64,000 nucleotides of DNA from Candidatus Bathyarchaeota archaeon (GCA_026014665.1 JAOZHX010000016.1:1-64000), one strand, 5' to 3'. Positions 9,643 through 18,082 are shown, counted from the stretch's first letter. A program made the numbers and translations. The notes: a model not told the origin generated them from the sequence alone.

Positions 9643-10614
9643 TTATTGGGTGATTATTACTCTGAGGGGTTTTTCCGCTGGGTTATCAGCTGTCTGGAGC
9701 GCCTTTTGGAATTCATCAAACTTAAATTTATGCGTTATAAGACCTTTTACATCGACGAGTTTTCTTTCAATTAAGTCCACTGCCGCAGGATACTCGATAG
9801 GCGAAAGGTAAACCGTAAAAAATTGTGCTTCATCGGCATCCTCCAAATTAAGATAGCCCTGTGATTCGCCGACCAGTGCCACTTTGCCAACCTTACGCAC
9901 CAAAAACGGCGTCTGCTCCACTGTCTGGGTTGTTCCAGCGGCTTCAATGACGAAATTCGACCCAATTTTGGTGAGTTGGCGCACAACCTTGATAATATCC
10001 TCGCGGTTGGGGTTTACAGCGGCGTCTGCGCCGTACTTTTTAGCAAGCTCTAAGCGATAATCCAATAAATCGGCCGCTATTACCCGACAGCCCTTCATCA
10101 AAGCCACCTGAGTCATCAGCAAACCAATGGCGCCTTGCCCAAGTATCGTTATCCAATCGCCCACGTTTGGTTGGAAATGATTCAGCACTCGAAGAGCCAA
10201 AGCAACAGGTTCAACAACCGCCGCTTCTTCGTCGGAGATGTCTGAGGTGATAGGGATGAGGTTCCGAGGCTGCATAGCTTTTCTTTCCATGAAGAAGCCA
10301 TCTCTTGTCATTCCGTAGAATTTGCCTCTTGTACAGTAGGTCGGTAAGCCACGAAGGCAAAAGTAGCAGTGCCCGCAGTTTACCGTTGGGACCATTACCA
10401 CTCGTTCGCCCGTGTCCTCTCGTCTGCCGCACGCATCGTGTCCAAGGATTCTGCCTTTCTTTAACCATTTCCACTCGCCACGGTAGAAATGGAGGTCAGT
10501 TCCGCATATGCTGCCTGACCTAAACTCGACAAGCACCCTGTTGCCCTTGATCTGTGGTTCAAGGACTTGCTCGATTCTTATATCTCTTGGTCCGTGATAA
10601 ACAGCGGCTTTCAA
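9643..10614 (-). CDS. Zinc-dependent alcohol/polyol dehydrogenase (MDR family)
   Basis: A 323-aa medium-chain dehydrogenase. The catalytic zinc cysteine is in SICGTDLHFY, the structural zinc site is the four-cysteine loop CGHCYFC then C (about residues 79-94), and the NAD(P) Rossmann motif is LGQGAIG near residue 159. The usual GHE of the family reads GHD at about residue 58, a conservative change. It resembles threonine- or sorbitol-dehydrogenase-like enzymes, but the substrate is not evident. It is shorter than the usual 340-350 residues, mainly through short loops. Confidence 0.85.
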   Translation of the reverse strand: MKAAVYHGPRDIRIEQVLEPQIKGNRVLVEFRSGSICGTDLHFYRGEWKWLKKGRILGHDACGRREDTGERVVMVPTVNCGHCYFCLRGLPTYCTRGKFYGMTRDGFFMERKAMQPRNLIPITSDISDEEAAVVEPVALALRVLNHFQPNVGDWITILGQGAIGLLMTQVALMKGCRVIAADLLDYRLELAKKYGADAAVNPNREDIIKVVRQLTKIGSNFVIEAAGTTQTVEQTPFLVRKVGKVALVGESQGYLNLEDADEAQFFTVYLSPIEYPAAVDLIERKLVDVKGLITHKFKFDEFQKALQTADNPAEKPLRVIITQ

Positions 10615-10689
10615 AAAACAATCACCTATAGAGACTCTTATTGTCCAATCTATTAAATCCTGCTTAAGAGCCAGTCTATTTTAAGGTAG

Positions 10690-10701
10690 GACCATATAAA
10701 A
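10690..10701 (+). promoter_or_regulatory. TATA box for the ECF S component
   Basis: CCATATAAAATA, a good archaeal TATA element, sits about 40 bases before the ATG at 10737 and lies just upstream of a GAGGTG Shine-Dalgarno sequence at about 10724-10729. The spacing favours the ATG at 10737 over upstream candidates. Confidence 0.55.
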
Positions 10702-10736
10702 TATTGGTGTTAACAGATTTTTTGAGGTGTATGCTT

Positions 10737-11294
10737 ATGGGTAAATTTGGGCTGCGTTCAAAGCAACTAGCAATCCTCATAATCTTGAGCGCTCTCGGGG
10801 GAATTTCAAGCCTAATAATCGGTTACGCGGGCAGCCTGCTCTCGCTTATCCCTGTCGGGTCGCCAGCAGTGGGGCAATCACTGGCTGGGTTGCACGTTGT
10901 CTGGCTGGTTTTGGTGATAGCGATTGTTAGGATTCAAGGCGCAGCAACTATGGCGGGAGCGTTAAAGGGTCTAGTTGAATCGTTCTTGCCCAACCACTTG
11001 GGACCCTTGGTATTCTTTATTTCGTTGTTTCAGGGGCTGGTCATGGATGCTGTGTTGTTGCCTTTTGGAAGTCAGCGGCATTTGCCTGTTCTATTTGCCA
11101 GCGGTTTGGCGTCGGCGAGTAACGTTTTTGTGCTTCAACTGTTTCAGCTTCTACCTAAGACTCTTCCGCTCATGGTGTATGCTGGTATGTATGCTGTCTC
11201 TTTTGCTTCGGGGCTGGTGCTTGGAGGTTACTTGGGAATAAAAACGCTTGCAGGTTCTGCGCGATTTTTATCAAGTGTATGGTGGATTTGTTAG
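10737..11294 (+). CDS. YkoE-like ECF transporter substrate-binding (S) component
   Basis: An integral membrane protein of about 185 residues with roughly five to six hydrophobic segments. The blocks GLHVVWLVLVIAIVR, QGAATMAGALKGLVE and FQGLVMDAVLLPFG are reminiscent of the YkoE family, S components linked to thiamine or hydroxymethylpyrimidine uptake by energy-coupling-factor transporters. No dedicated ECF ATPases lie next to it, so it would have to share a module encoded elsewhere, possibly CbiQO in this window. The substrate is inferred from family resemblance only. An upstream ATG at 10731 is also possible. Confidence 0.65.
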   Translation: MGKFGLRSKQLAILIILSALGGISSLIIGYAGSLLSLIPVGSPAVGQSLAGLHVVWLVLVIAIVRIQGAATMAGALKGLVESFLPNHLGPLVFFISLFQGLVMDAVLLPFGSQRHLPVLFASGLASASNVFVLQLFQLLPKTLPLMVYAGMYAVSFASGLVLGGYLGIKTLAGSARFLSSVWWIC

Positions 11295-11342
11295 CGGTAG
11301 ACTGAAATAACCAACATCATCATTGTGTTAAAGGTGGTTTCG

Positions 11343-11564
11343 GTGAACTTGGAAGCATACACTAAAGAGAGGCTGTGGCAACTGCTCGTTGAAGTCGTGC
11401 ATGCCTCTGTCATGTACCCAACACATAAATCCTATACTCGAGACTTCATCCTGCCATCAAACGTGGATATAACAGCCGCTGAACTTGCGGAGAGATTAGG
11501 CATGCCGCTTGCAGAAGCCCTCGTCATTCTCGACGAACTGCAATCCCAGAGAAGCGGTTCTTAG
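11343..11564 (+). CDS. Small helix-turn-helix-like protein, unknown function
   Basis: A protein of about 73 residues (GTG 11343; GTG 11325 would add six). The C-terminal half, DITAAELAERLGMPLAEAL, reads like a winged-helix or HTH segment that might bind DNA. I do not recognise the family. It lies between the S component and the convergent tungstate ABC ATPase, and its stop overlaps that gene's end by 4 bases. A role in regulating its neighbours is possible but unsupported. Confidence 0.5.
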   Translation: MNLEAYTKERLWQLLVEVVHASVMYPTHKSYTRDFILPSNVDITAAELAERLGMPLAEALVILDELQSQRSGS

Positions 11565-12622
11565 AGAACATTAACGCTTGAAGCTTTAAACGCAATGTAA
11601 ACTTCGGAATCAAGGTTAAGCGTCATCTCCTTGAAGGAACGCTTAGTAACCTGAACCGTAAAAACCCTGCCCACGTCCACTTTTAGCTTCACAAGCGAGC
11701 CTAAATCGGCTATTTCCACGATTTTCCCTTTGAAAACGTTTCGTGCGCTCGATTGGAAAGGAGTCTTCGTTAAGATGATGTCTTGGGGGCTGACAAAAAC
11801 AGAAATCTCCCCAATTTTAGGCTCTGTAACTTCCACCCGAAAACCGTTACCTAAATCCACCATAGTTGTGCCCTCCAGCGTCGGCATCGCATTACCTTTA
11901 AAGGTGTTATCAACCGCAGCAAAACTTGCCAGGTTCTTTGAAAGTTTACCGAAAACCTCAGCAGGCGTTCCCATCTGAGTTATTTTTCCATTGCTTATCA
12001 GTGCAATTCGGCTTGGCAGGGTTTGGGCTTGGAACATGTTATGAGTCGCTAAAACAATCGTCGTTTCCAATTCATGGTTTACGGTAGCAATTACTTCTTC
12101 AATTATCTGAGCGTTCTTAGGGTCCAAATTCGTGGTGGGTTCATCTAAGAGTAAGAGTTTAGTTTTTAGCACTAACGCTCGGGCAATGGCAACACGTTGC
12201 TGTTCCCCGCCTGAAAGCCGCTTAGCTTGGCGTTTCTCAAACCCCTCCAACCTCACAATCCTGAGCGCCTGAGCTATCAATTCGGCATGTTGATTTTTGG
12301 GTACTTTTCTAATTTTCAATCCATAAGCCACGTTATCGTATACTGAGCCTTCAAAGAGGGTTGTTTTTTGAAAGACAAGCGTGGTCTGCTGCCTCAAGCG
12401 CTCAACATTGTTAGCTGCAACTAACTCGCCGTTAAACTTTAATTGCCCACTTGAAGGCATCGTTAGAAGAGCCAAGGTTTTGAGCAGGGTGGATTTACCT
12501 GAGCCGTTTGGACCCAAAAGAGCAAGGATTTCGCCTTGGTAAACTTGCAAGTTGACGTTGTATAACACCATTTTAGCATCAAACGCTTTAGACACGTTTT
12601 CCAATTCAGCAATGGCGCTCAC
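11561..12622 (-). CDS. tupC: Tungstate/molybdate ABC transporter ATP-binding protein
   Basis: A 353-aa ABC ATPase: Walker A LGPNGSGKST near residue 36, signature LSGGEQQRVA near 140, Walker B LLLLDEPT near 158, and H-loop ATHN near 193. The last 120 residues form a TOBE/mop-like region, typical of oxyanion importers. It overlaps the permease gene by 4 bases and completes a tupA-tupB-tupC operon. Tungstate is favoured over molybdate because the binding protein is of the TupA type. Tungsten would serve aldehyde:ferredoxin oxidoreductases or formate dehydrogenases encoded elsewhere. Confidence 0.9.
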   Translation of the reverse strand: MSAIAELENVSKAFDAKMVLYNVNLQVYQGEILALLGPNGSGKSTLLKTLALLTMPSSGQLKFNGELVAANNVERLRQQTTLVFQKTTLFEGSVYDNVAYGLKIRKVPKNQHAELIAQALRIVRLEGFEKRQAKRLSGGEQQRVAIARALVLKTKLLLLDEPTTNLDPKNAQIIEEVIATVNHELETTIVLATHNMFQAQTLPSRIALISNGKITQMGTPAEVFGKLSKNLASFAAVDNTFKGNAMPTLEGTTMVDLGNGFRVEVTEPKIGEISVFVSPQDIILTKTPFQSSARNVFKGKIVEIADLGSLVKLKVDVGRVFTVQVTKRSFKEMTLNLDSEVYIAFKASSVNVL

Positions 12623-13356
12623 TGCGGTGACCTCCCAACCGTATAGTAAACCTTGAGCTTATGAGCCAGAACGACAAACGTGTTAATGGCAAAAACTATA
12701 ACCATCAACAATATGCCTAACGCAATCGCCAAAGCTATATCGTTAGTTTGAGTGTACCTTGAAATCGCCGTTGTAAGCACGTCAGTCAACCCAGCAATGT
12801 TTCCGCCAACCATTAATGCCACGCCCAACTCAGCAATCGCCCTGTTAAAGCTGGCAACGTTTGAAAACAAAACACCGTTTAACGCTTCCTTCAAAACGGC
12901 AATGGAAGCCTGCGACTCTGAAGCACCAAGGGTTCTTGCAAGGTTGATCATTTCTGGGTCCACTGCTTCAATGGCGGTTATCATGATGCTGATTAGGATA
13001 GGTGTAATCAGCACAGCTTCGCCGATAATTATGGCAGCTGGTGTGTAGAGTAAACCCAAAAAACCCAACGGACCGCCTTTTGAGAAAACCAAGAAAAGCA
13101 CTAATCCCAAAACCACGGTCGGAATAGCGATTAAGGAATTAAAAAAACCTTTCACCAAGGATTTGCCTCGAAAATTTCTCAGGCTGATTAGCATGGCGAT
13201 TGGTGTTCCCCAGAGCGCAGCTAAAATAACTGCAACGCCTGAAAATAATAGCGAGCGGAAAACTATCCCATAGAGTGTGGGGTCGCCTGTTATGATCAAG
13301 TGTCCTGCCTTAGCTAAACCGCCTAGTAAGTCAACCAATCTTATCTTCTCCAGCAT
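12619..13356 (-). CDS. tupB: Tungstate ABC transporter permease
   Basis: A permease of about 245 residues with five to six membrane spans and the inner-membrane coupling (EAA) loop containing RTLGASESQA. It matches the short TupB type. The ATG at 13356 (MLEKIRLVDLL) gives a 26-base overlap with tupA; an upstream ATG at 13407 would add 17 residues inside the tupA coding region and is less likely. It is co-transcribed with tupA and tupC. Confidence 0.88.
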   Translation of the reverse strand: MLEKIRLVDLLGGLAKAGHLIITGDPTLYGIVFRSLLFSGVAVILAALWGTPIAMLISLRNFRGKSLVKGFFNSLIAIPTVVLGLVLFLVFSKGGPLGFLGLLYTPAAIIIGEAVLITPILISIMITAIEAVDPEMINLARTLGASESQASIAVLKEALNGVLFSNVASFNRAIAELGVALMVGGNIAGLTDVLTTAISRYTQTNDIALAIALGILLMVIVFAINTFVVLAHKLKVYYTVGRSPQ

Positions 13357-14362
13357 AGAGTTCTGGGTATCCGATTCTGTATTGAATTGGACATTCTGAG
13401 CCATCAAAGAAGGCAGTGGATTTCAACCAGCCAACGAGGGGTTGCGGTGCGTTATCTTTTAAGGGTTGCACGGCGCCGAAAAAGAGGCTTTGCCCGTAAA
13501 TGTCTTTTCCATAATTCTCAATGAGCTGTTGGGTTTCGGGCGAAACAAGGTAGGAAATGAAGTTCATTGCATCAGCATAGTTAATCCTGTCGTGCGTTGC
13601 ATGGTTGGCTGTTGCAGTTTGGTTTACCGCCATCACGCTGTAAACATTGAGAAGCGATTGAGCTTGGGTTAAAAGTGCAACAAGCGAAACTGAACCACCT
13701 TTCTCGAACTTTAGGTAAGTTCCGATATCTGACAGCGTGTAAGCGTCTTTTTGATCAGCCAATGTTAAGGTCGCTCCCATGTCCTGTCCCACACTGCCAT
13801 ACCATGGTTGCGCTGAAACCCAAGAATAGTCATAGCCAGCCGCTCTCCAAAGGCTCTGCTCTTTGCTGTGAGTGCCCGAATTGTCGCCTCGGCTTATCCA
13901 GATTTTAGTTTGCCCTGACTGGTCGGTTAAGTTGCCGCCATAGTTGACTATTGCTTGGAGAGCCTCGTTGGTTGTTTTGCCTTTTATGCTCGCAGGATCA
14001 GTTTGAGGTCCAACTATGGTAAAGTAGTTGTACGCTATTATTTTTCGGTTTAATCCCCAACCTTGCTGCAGAAAGGTCAGTTCTTGGGCTGGGGCATGCA
14101 CAAGGATCAGGTCCGCATCGCCGTTTTGCGCCTGTTGTATGGCAATTCCTGTTCCCGCGGATATTATGTTGAGGTCAATGTCTGGGTGTTTGTTTTCATA
14201 GTCTCTCTCGAGCTGTTCCAGCAGCCCTGTGTCGTATAGGCTTGTAGTTGTGGATACTATGAGGCGTCTTTTGGGCGATAGTTGGAAGTACGCTGCTGTT
14301 CCTGCGATTGTGATAATGGTTGCTAGTGTAGCCGCTATGATTAGTTTTTGCCATGTTTGCAT
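13331..14362 (-). CDS. tupA: Tungstate-binding protein (periplasmic-type, TupA)
   Basis: A 343-aa extracellular solute-binding protein. A signal or anchor segment covers about residues 7-27. The TupA hallmark TTTSLYDTGLL (about 38-48) provides oxyanion contacts, and AGTGIAIQQAQNGDADLILVH follows in two parts around residue 70-90. This type binds tungstate much more tightly than molybdate in characterised bacteria (family knowledge). It is the first gene of the operon and is divergent from a ModE-type regulator. Confidence 0.92.
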   Translation of the reverse strand: MQTWQKLIIAATLATIITIAGTAAYFQLSPKRRLIVSTTTSLYDTGLLEQLERDYENKHPDIDLNIISAGTGIAIQQAQNGDADLILVHAPAQELTFLQQGWGLNRKIIAYNYFTIVGPQTDPASIKGKTTNEALQAIVNYGGNLTDQSGQTKIWISRGDNSGTHSKEQSLWRAAGYDYSWVSAQPWYGSVGQDMGATLTLADQKDAYTLSDIGTYLKFEKGGSVSLVALLTQAQSLLNVYSVMAVNQTATANHATHDRINYADAMNFISYLVSPETQQLIENYGKDIYGQSLFFGAVQPLKDNAPQPLVGWLKSTAFFDGSECPIQYRIGYPELYAGEDKIG

Positions 14363-14434
14363 GTTAAAGACCGTTATGCGTGGTCATACATATCACTAAC
14401 CTTATAAACATTCCCATCAATAATAAACACCGCA
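14363..14434. promoter_or_regulatory. modE: Divergent tupA / modE promoter region
   Basis: Only 72 bases separate the divergent starts. A TATA-like CTTATAAACA lies at 14401-14410 for the plus-strand regulator gene. Adjacent TATG(N6)CATA within TTATGCGTGGTCATACAT (about 14374-14391) is a small inverted repeat and a candidate oxyanion-regulator site. The arrangement suggests that the regulator controls both its own gene and tupABC; binding is inferred. Confidence 0.45.
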
Positions 14435-14989
14435 TTGTTAACCAACAAAAAACACAAACTCTCCTGCAAAGCTTGGATCGAATACAAAGGAAAACCCCTA
14501 ATCGGCAAAGGCGGCGCAGAAATCCTAGAAACCATCGACAAAGAACACTCAATTTCCAAAGCGGCTGCAACGCTGGGGATGTCTTACCGTTATGTTTGGA
14601 ATTACATCCAAGAAATCCAAAATGTCATGGGTGAATCCATCGTTGAAACTTACAAGGGAGGCAAATCAGGCGGAGGTGGGGCAAAGCTAACGGGTTTGGG
14701 CAAAAGCTTGTTGAGCGAATATAAGCAAGTGGAGGGTTACCTGAATCAAGTTTTATCAGAGCAGGTGTTGGAGGTGAAAGGTTTGAAGTTGAGTGCACGT
14801 AATCAAATGAAAGGGAAAGTCGTAGCAGTGGAAAAAGGCGTAATAACTGGTAAAGTTAAAGTAGAAGTCAACATGCCCTTAACCGTTACAGCGGTTATAA
14901 CAAAAGAAGCCATCGAAGATTTAGACATAAAAGTCGGCGATGAAGTTACCGCCATAATAAAATCAACAGAAATCATGATTGCAAAATAA
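14435..14989 (+). CDS. modE: ModE-type oxyanion-responsive regulator
   Basis: A 184-aa regulator. The N-terminal LysR-like winged helix includes GGAEILETIDKEHSISKAA and MSYRYVWNYI (about residues 25-60). A glycine-rich linker (GGKSGGGGAKLT, about residues 76-87) precedes the C-terminal mop/TOBE domain, starting at LSARNQMKGKV (about 122) and binding molybdate or tungstate. A single mop domain suggests a dimeric sensor. It diverges from tupABC and most likely controls tungstate uptake. The start is a TTG at 14435 and may be leaderless. Confidence 0.9.
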   Translation: MLTNKKHKLSCKAWIEYKGKPLIGKGGAEILETIDKEHSISKAAATLGMSYRYVWNYIQEIQNVMGESIVETYKGGKSGGGGAKLTGLGKSLLSEYKQVEGYLNQVLSEQVLEVKGLKLSARNQMKGKVVAVEKGVITGKVKVEVNMPLTVTAVITKEAIEDLDIKVGDEVTAIIKSTEIMIAK

Positions 14990-14997
14990 CTATTTTC

Positions 14998-15552
14998 TTA
15001 CTCAACCACGTACCTGTAGGTGACATGTTCGCCTGCGGTGGTGCTTCTTCGGGTGATTTTGAGCACATCACCGGGTTGAGCACCGATTGCTTTGACCGCT
15101 GGATCACCTGATTTTATCTGCGGCATCTGGTAGGGCTGGACTTTGTATTGTGCGAGCAGTTGGTTCTTTTCTTTTTCGCTTAGAATTTCGTGAAAGGGAA
15201 CAAGTGCATGTTCGAATATGTCGAACACCGGGAAGGATTTGGGCAGCAATTCTACGTTTTTCTTTTTGGCACCCAATTTTACGGCGTGGGTGTAGCGCCC
15301 TTCTGTGACGACGATTGCTCGGTCTATTTCTTTTTCCTTCATAATCTTGTAGAGGGTGTTCATGGCCGCTATGCCGACTGTGGCTTCGCCCAGTATGCAC
15401 CAGACTATGGCTCTCTCTTTGTCTTGGGGGATGTCAATGATGTAAGCGTATGCACCTTCGTATTTTTGCTTTTCAATTAACTTGTATTTTCTTAGTTTGA
15501 TAAGGACTTCCGCTTTGCGTTCCTCTATTGTTTCCGTTTTGTTGGTGCTCAA
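14998..15552 (-). CDS. rpoH: RNA polymerase subunit H (Rpb5) with an extra N-terminal jaw-like domain
   Basis: A 184-aa protein. The last 80 residues are a standard archaeal RpoH/Rpb5 C-terminal domain: [36 protein letters not shown] and [13 protein letters not shown]. Ordinary archaeal RpoH consists only of this part. Here about 100 residues precede it, and [15 protein letters not shown] followed by [16 protein letters not shown] reads like the eukaryotic Rpb5 jaw domain (its VGI..., RAI-VV and G-T-A pattern). The gene stands alone, converging on modE rather than heading an rpoB-rpoA operon, so a second, canonical rpoH may exist elsewhere. Confidence 0.88.
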   Translation of the reverse strand: MSTNKTETIEERKAEVLIKLRKYKLIEKQKYEGAYAYIIDIPQDKERAIVWCILGEATVGIAAMNTLYKIMKEKEIDRAIVVTEGRYTHAVKLGAKKKNVELLPKSFPVFDIFEHALVPFHEILSEKEKNQLLAQYKVQPYQMPQIKSGDPAVKAIGAQPGDVLKITRRSTTAGEHVTYRYVVE

Positions 15553-15924
15553 GCCTTAAACCTCAAAGTTAGAATACTCGCAACAAAAAAGAGTTGTTTA
15601 CCCTTAAACTTTTCTATTCTTAAAAAAAGAGAATCAAAGGAAAAAAGGCTTTTGCTGTTTTCTGAGCATTTTTAGACTAAAATGTTTGTTTGGTTGGAAT
15701 ATCTGTGGAGTCTATGTGTCATCGTTGGTGTCTGTATGCTTCTTAGTTCATTTTACGCTTGAATTTTTGTTGTCTATTATTACTCCTGAGGCATCTTCGA
15801 TTTTTCCTTTGATTTGTTTGATAGCTCCTTTTTCTCGATCTTGGCTCATAAATTGTTTATGTGTTGCGAATACAGAAGGTTGATGGCGACGGAATGCCGT
15901 GAGTCATAATATTTTTTTGCCGAT
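15553..15924. other. Gene-free spacer
   Basis: No ORF here has recognisable features. The 15580-15650 part is A/T-rich and probably carries the minus-strand rpoH promoter. A 65-codon plus-strand frame at 15686-15883 is hydrophobic but has no family resemblance and no clear initiation signals, so I do not call it a gene. Confidence 0.35.
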
Positions 15925-16506
15925 TTAGGCTTTTGCTAGCTTGTAGCCTATGTTGGTTCCCATGTCGTATTTGAAGGCAAGGTTGATAAGTAGAATACCC
16001 ATCGCTTCTAGGTAGCGTGCTGCTTTTAAGGGTCCGCAATCGACCGGGTCGAAACCTATGTCGCTAGTTAATTTTTCAACAATATGTTTGGCGTTCAAGT
16101 TGTCTCCTGCGATAAAGGCGGTAAGTTTTTCGTTACCTACTTTGGCCGTACTTTGGTTGGGTGCAAAAACAGTATTGAAGGCTTTGACTACATGGGCGTC
16201 GGGGAGTTTTTTCTGGGTTTCTTCCGCTGTTGAAGTAGTGCAGCTTATACCTAAATCCATGTTTGCATCTAACGCGTTCATCACGTCGATTACAGTTTTG
16301 CCGTTAGCATAAGGTTTTATGTTGGCGATAGCATCGTCAGCGTTAGTGTGTGGAACAGCTAAGATGATGACTTCGCCCCATTTTGCAGCATCAGCGACTG
16401 GTTCAGCTGGGTCTCGATGTCCAAACTTGATTTCATGGCCTGCTCTGCTGAGCCCATTGCAAAGGGCACTGCCGACATTTCCTTTGCCGATTATTGCTAT
16501 CTTCAA
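15925..16506 (-). CDS. F420-dependent NADP oxidoreductase-like protein
   Basis: A 193-aa protein starting with the Rossmann motif IIGKGNVGSAL (residues 4-14), followed by FGHRDP, VIILAVPHT, VIDVMNAL and VKAFNTVFAP. This order matches the family of F420H2:NADP oxidoreductases and related NADP-binding reductases. It is somewhat shorter than fully characterised Fno enzymes (about 220), so it may use another electron partner. No F420 synthesis gene is nearby. Its C-terminal helices (EAMGILLINLAFKYDMGTNI) are typical of the family. Confidence 0.8.
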   Translation of the reverse strand: MKIAIIGKGNVGSALCNGLSRAGHEIKFGHRDPAEPVADAAKWGEVIILAVPHTNADDAIANIKPYANGKTVIDVMNALDANMDLGISCTTSTAEETQKKLPDAHVVKAFNTVFAPNQSTAKVGNEKLTAFIAGDNLNAKHIVEKLTSDIGFDPVDCGPLKAARYLEAMGILLINLAFKYDMGTNIGYKLAKA

Positions 16507-16865
16507 AATCGTTTCCTCAATTACTGGAAGATGTTTACTTGGTTTTTAGAAGTTGTGATTGTGCTATGCCTATAACAAGGGCTTCTACAGGAAGCACAGG
16601 GGTCACCAGTTGCAAGTTTTTCCAATATTTTTATGTGTTGCGATTGTGAAGAATTAAGCATCAGCAGGCGTATGCATGTTCCTTAGGAAACGACGGTTTT
16701 AAGAGAAATTATCCATTGAAATGCAGTGTATTGTTAGACGAGATTTACAGGTTTGTGGTACATAGCAACTTAGCGGGATCAATCAAGGGTTCATTCTTTT
16801 TGCATTTTAGCTGTTAATTAAATTCTTATCGGCAGAGATCCCATGATGGAAGAGTTGATGCTTGA
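16507..16865. other. Gene-free spacer
   Basis: About 360 bases with stops in every frame. I see no repeat, tRNA or clear promoter beyond A/T-rich stretches just before the small zinc-ribbon ORF at 16866. Confidence 0.35.
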
Positions 16866-16997
16866 ATGGCTGCATGTCCAAATTGCGGCAAAGAGATAGT
16901 TCAACCTTCAAAAGTGCTGAGGAACCGAGTTTTCTGCATTGAAGGATACAGTTGCGATAGATGTCACAATAGCTTCAAAATTGCAAGCGCTACATAA
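16866..16997 (+). CDS. Small zinc-ribbon protein (43 aa)
   Basis: A 43-codon ORF beginning ATG GCT GCA with two cysteine knuckles, CPNC at residues 4-7 and CDRC at about residues 30-33, 22 residues apart, plus a third cysteine at about 24. This is a complete minimal zinc-ribbon spacing. No family name can be given. Such mini-proteins are common in archaea and often bind nucleic acid or act as accessory factors, but nothing here shows its role. Confidence 0.45.
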   Translation: MAACPNCGKEIVQPSKVLRNRVFCIEGYSCDRCHNSFKIASAT

Positions 16998-17431
16998 TAG
17001 CCTATCCGACCGCCTTTCTTGGCGAAAGGATGGTCTATACCTTAAAATTCTAATCGATAGCGTGCAGCGTCTTTTCTTTCAGGTGAATAACGCAGTCATG
17101 CCAAGTGCAAAATGCAATCTGCTTTGAGGGCAATTGATAGGTAAATGGTGCTTGAGGAAATCAATTGCTACCCATAAGAAGGCTGCTAGTATTGCAGCAA
17201 TAGCTACGGCAACCAGAGCAGTGCTGTTCTACACTGGTTCATTGATGGCATGATATAGCGTCTCTGTAAGGGTGCTTAAAAGGTTAAGCCACAAGCCCAG
17301 TCAACATAGGCTCCAAAATTTAGAGTGCTTGATTTATTTTATTAGTATAACCACATCCTACGTTGCCCTTTGCCTATCATTTTCCAAAATGTTAAAAATG
17401 CAGTTTTAGCTACTATTGTTTGGAATATGAA
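16998..17431. other. Gene-free spacer
   Basis: About 430 bases without a supported gene. A 62-codon frame (16939-17127) overlaps the zinc-ribbon ORF and has no protein-like features. TTTATTTTATTAG near 17334-17346 may be a promoter element for the downstream 92-aa ORF. Confidence 0.3.
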
Positions 17432-17707
17432 ATGAACAGGAAAGAAGCAAGCGCTTTCCTAAAGGAACTCTTAGCTGAATGTAAATTGGATTCAGACTCC
17501 TTCGTTCTGTTAGAGCCAAACCCTAAAGAAGCCGAAGCCCTCTCAACTGGATACAAAATCCGGATAAAAACAATCCTTGAGAGTGAATGCAGGCAGCGAA
17601 TTAAAGAAATCACCAAGAAGTATGACTTAGCCGTTATAGAAGAGTTAAATCAAATAATAGTCTACAAACCCAAATCAGACCGCTCTGACCACCTGATTCT
17701 AAAATGA
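17432..17707 (+). CDS. Hypothetical protein, about 91 aa
   Basis: A small, charged, mixed alpha/beta protein (MNRKEASAFLKELLAEC at the start, KIRIKTILESECRQRI in the middle). ATG 17432 is preferred; a TTG at 17420 would add four residues. Codon use and amino-acid composition look genuine, but I do not recognise a domain. The gene stands alone between spacers. Confidence 0.5.
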   Translation: MNRKEASAFLKELLAECKLDSDSFVLLEPNPKEAEALSTGYKIRIKTILESECRQRIKEITKKYDLAVIEELNQIIVYKPKSDRSDHLILK

Positions 17708-17911
17708 TCATGCCCTCGTTGGCAGGGCATCAACACAAGGCTGCAGCACATAATAAATAAAGGGGAACTATGATTAAACCAAACCATCGATTTAAGTCCT
17801 CATAATGATTGATTTTTTCAATCAAGGGTCTCTTTATTTAGAGCAAGGAGTAGTCTCTGGGGTCTATGATTGATAGTGGCTTCATAATGGTGGCTCTGAA
17901 TCCTTTATTTG

Positions 17912-18082
17912 TATGTGGGTGTGGCATTTTTGTGGTTGCCACATGATGGTTTGTGGTGGGAGCTGTTTTTTGTGGTTGCGTTGTTTTTTGGGGTCTGTTG
18001 TAGTGTGGTGTTGGTGTATTTAGTCACATGTGGTGCATGGTTCTATGTTGGTTGGATCAGGGTGTGAGTGTGGAAGCATGTT
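17912..18082 (+). ncRNA. Putative new structured RNA, copy A
   Basis: A 171-nt G/T-rich element whose ends, TATGTGGGTGTGGC (17912-17925) and TGTGGAAGCATGTT (18069-18082), recur exactly in copy B on the other strand at 59505-59674 (170 nt). Hairpin 1 is TGTGGC with GCCACA around a 12-nt loop that differs between the copies. A second, outer stem TCACA/TGTGA (CCACA/TGTGG in copy B) encloses GCATG-GTTC-TATGT (ACATG-GGTT-CATGT in B). The changes keep pairing. No ORF spans the element. Transcription is inferred. Confidence 0.55.

Noticed and set aside
15686-15883. 65-codon hydrophobic ORF
   Set aside because: It has no start signals or family resemblance and lies in a low-complexity A/T-rich spacer.
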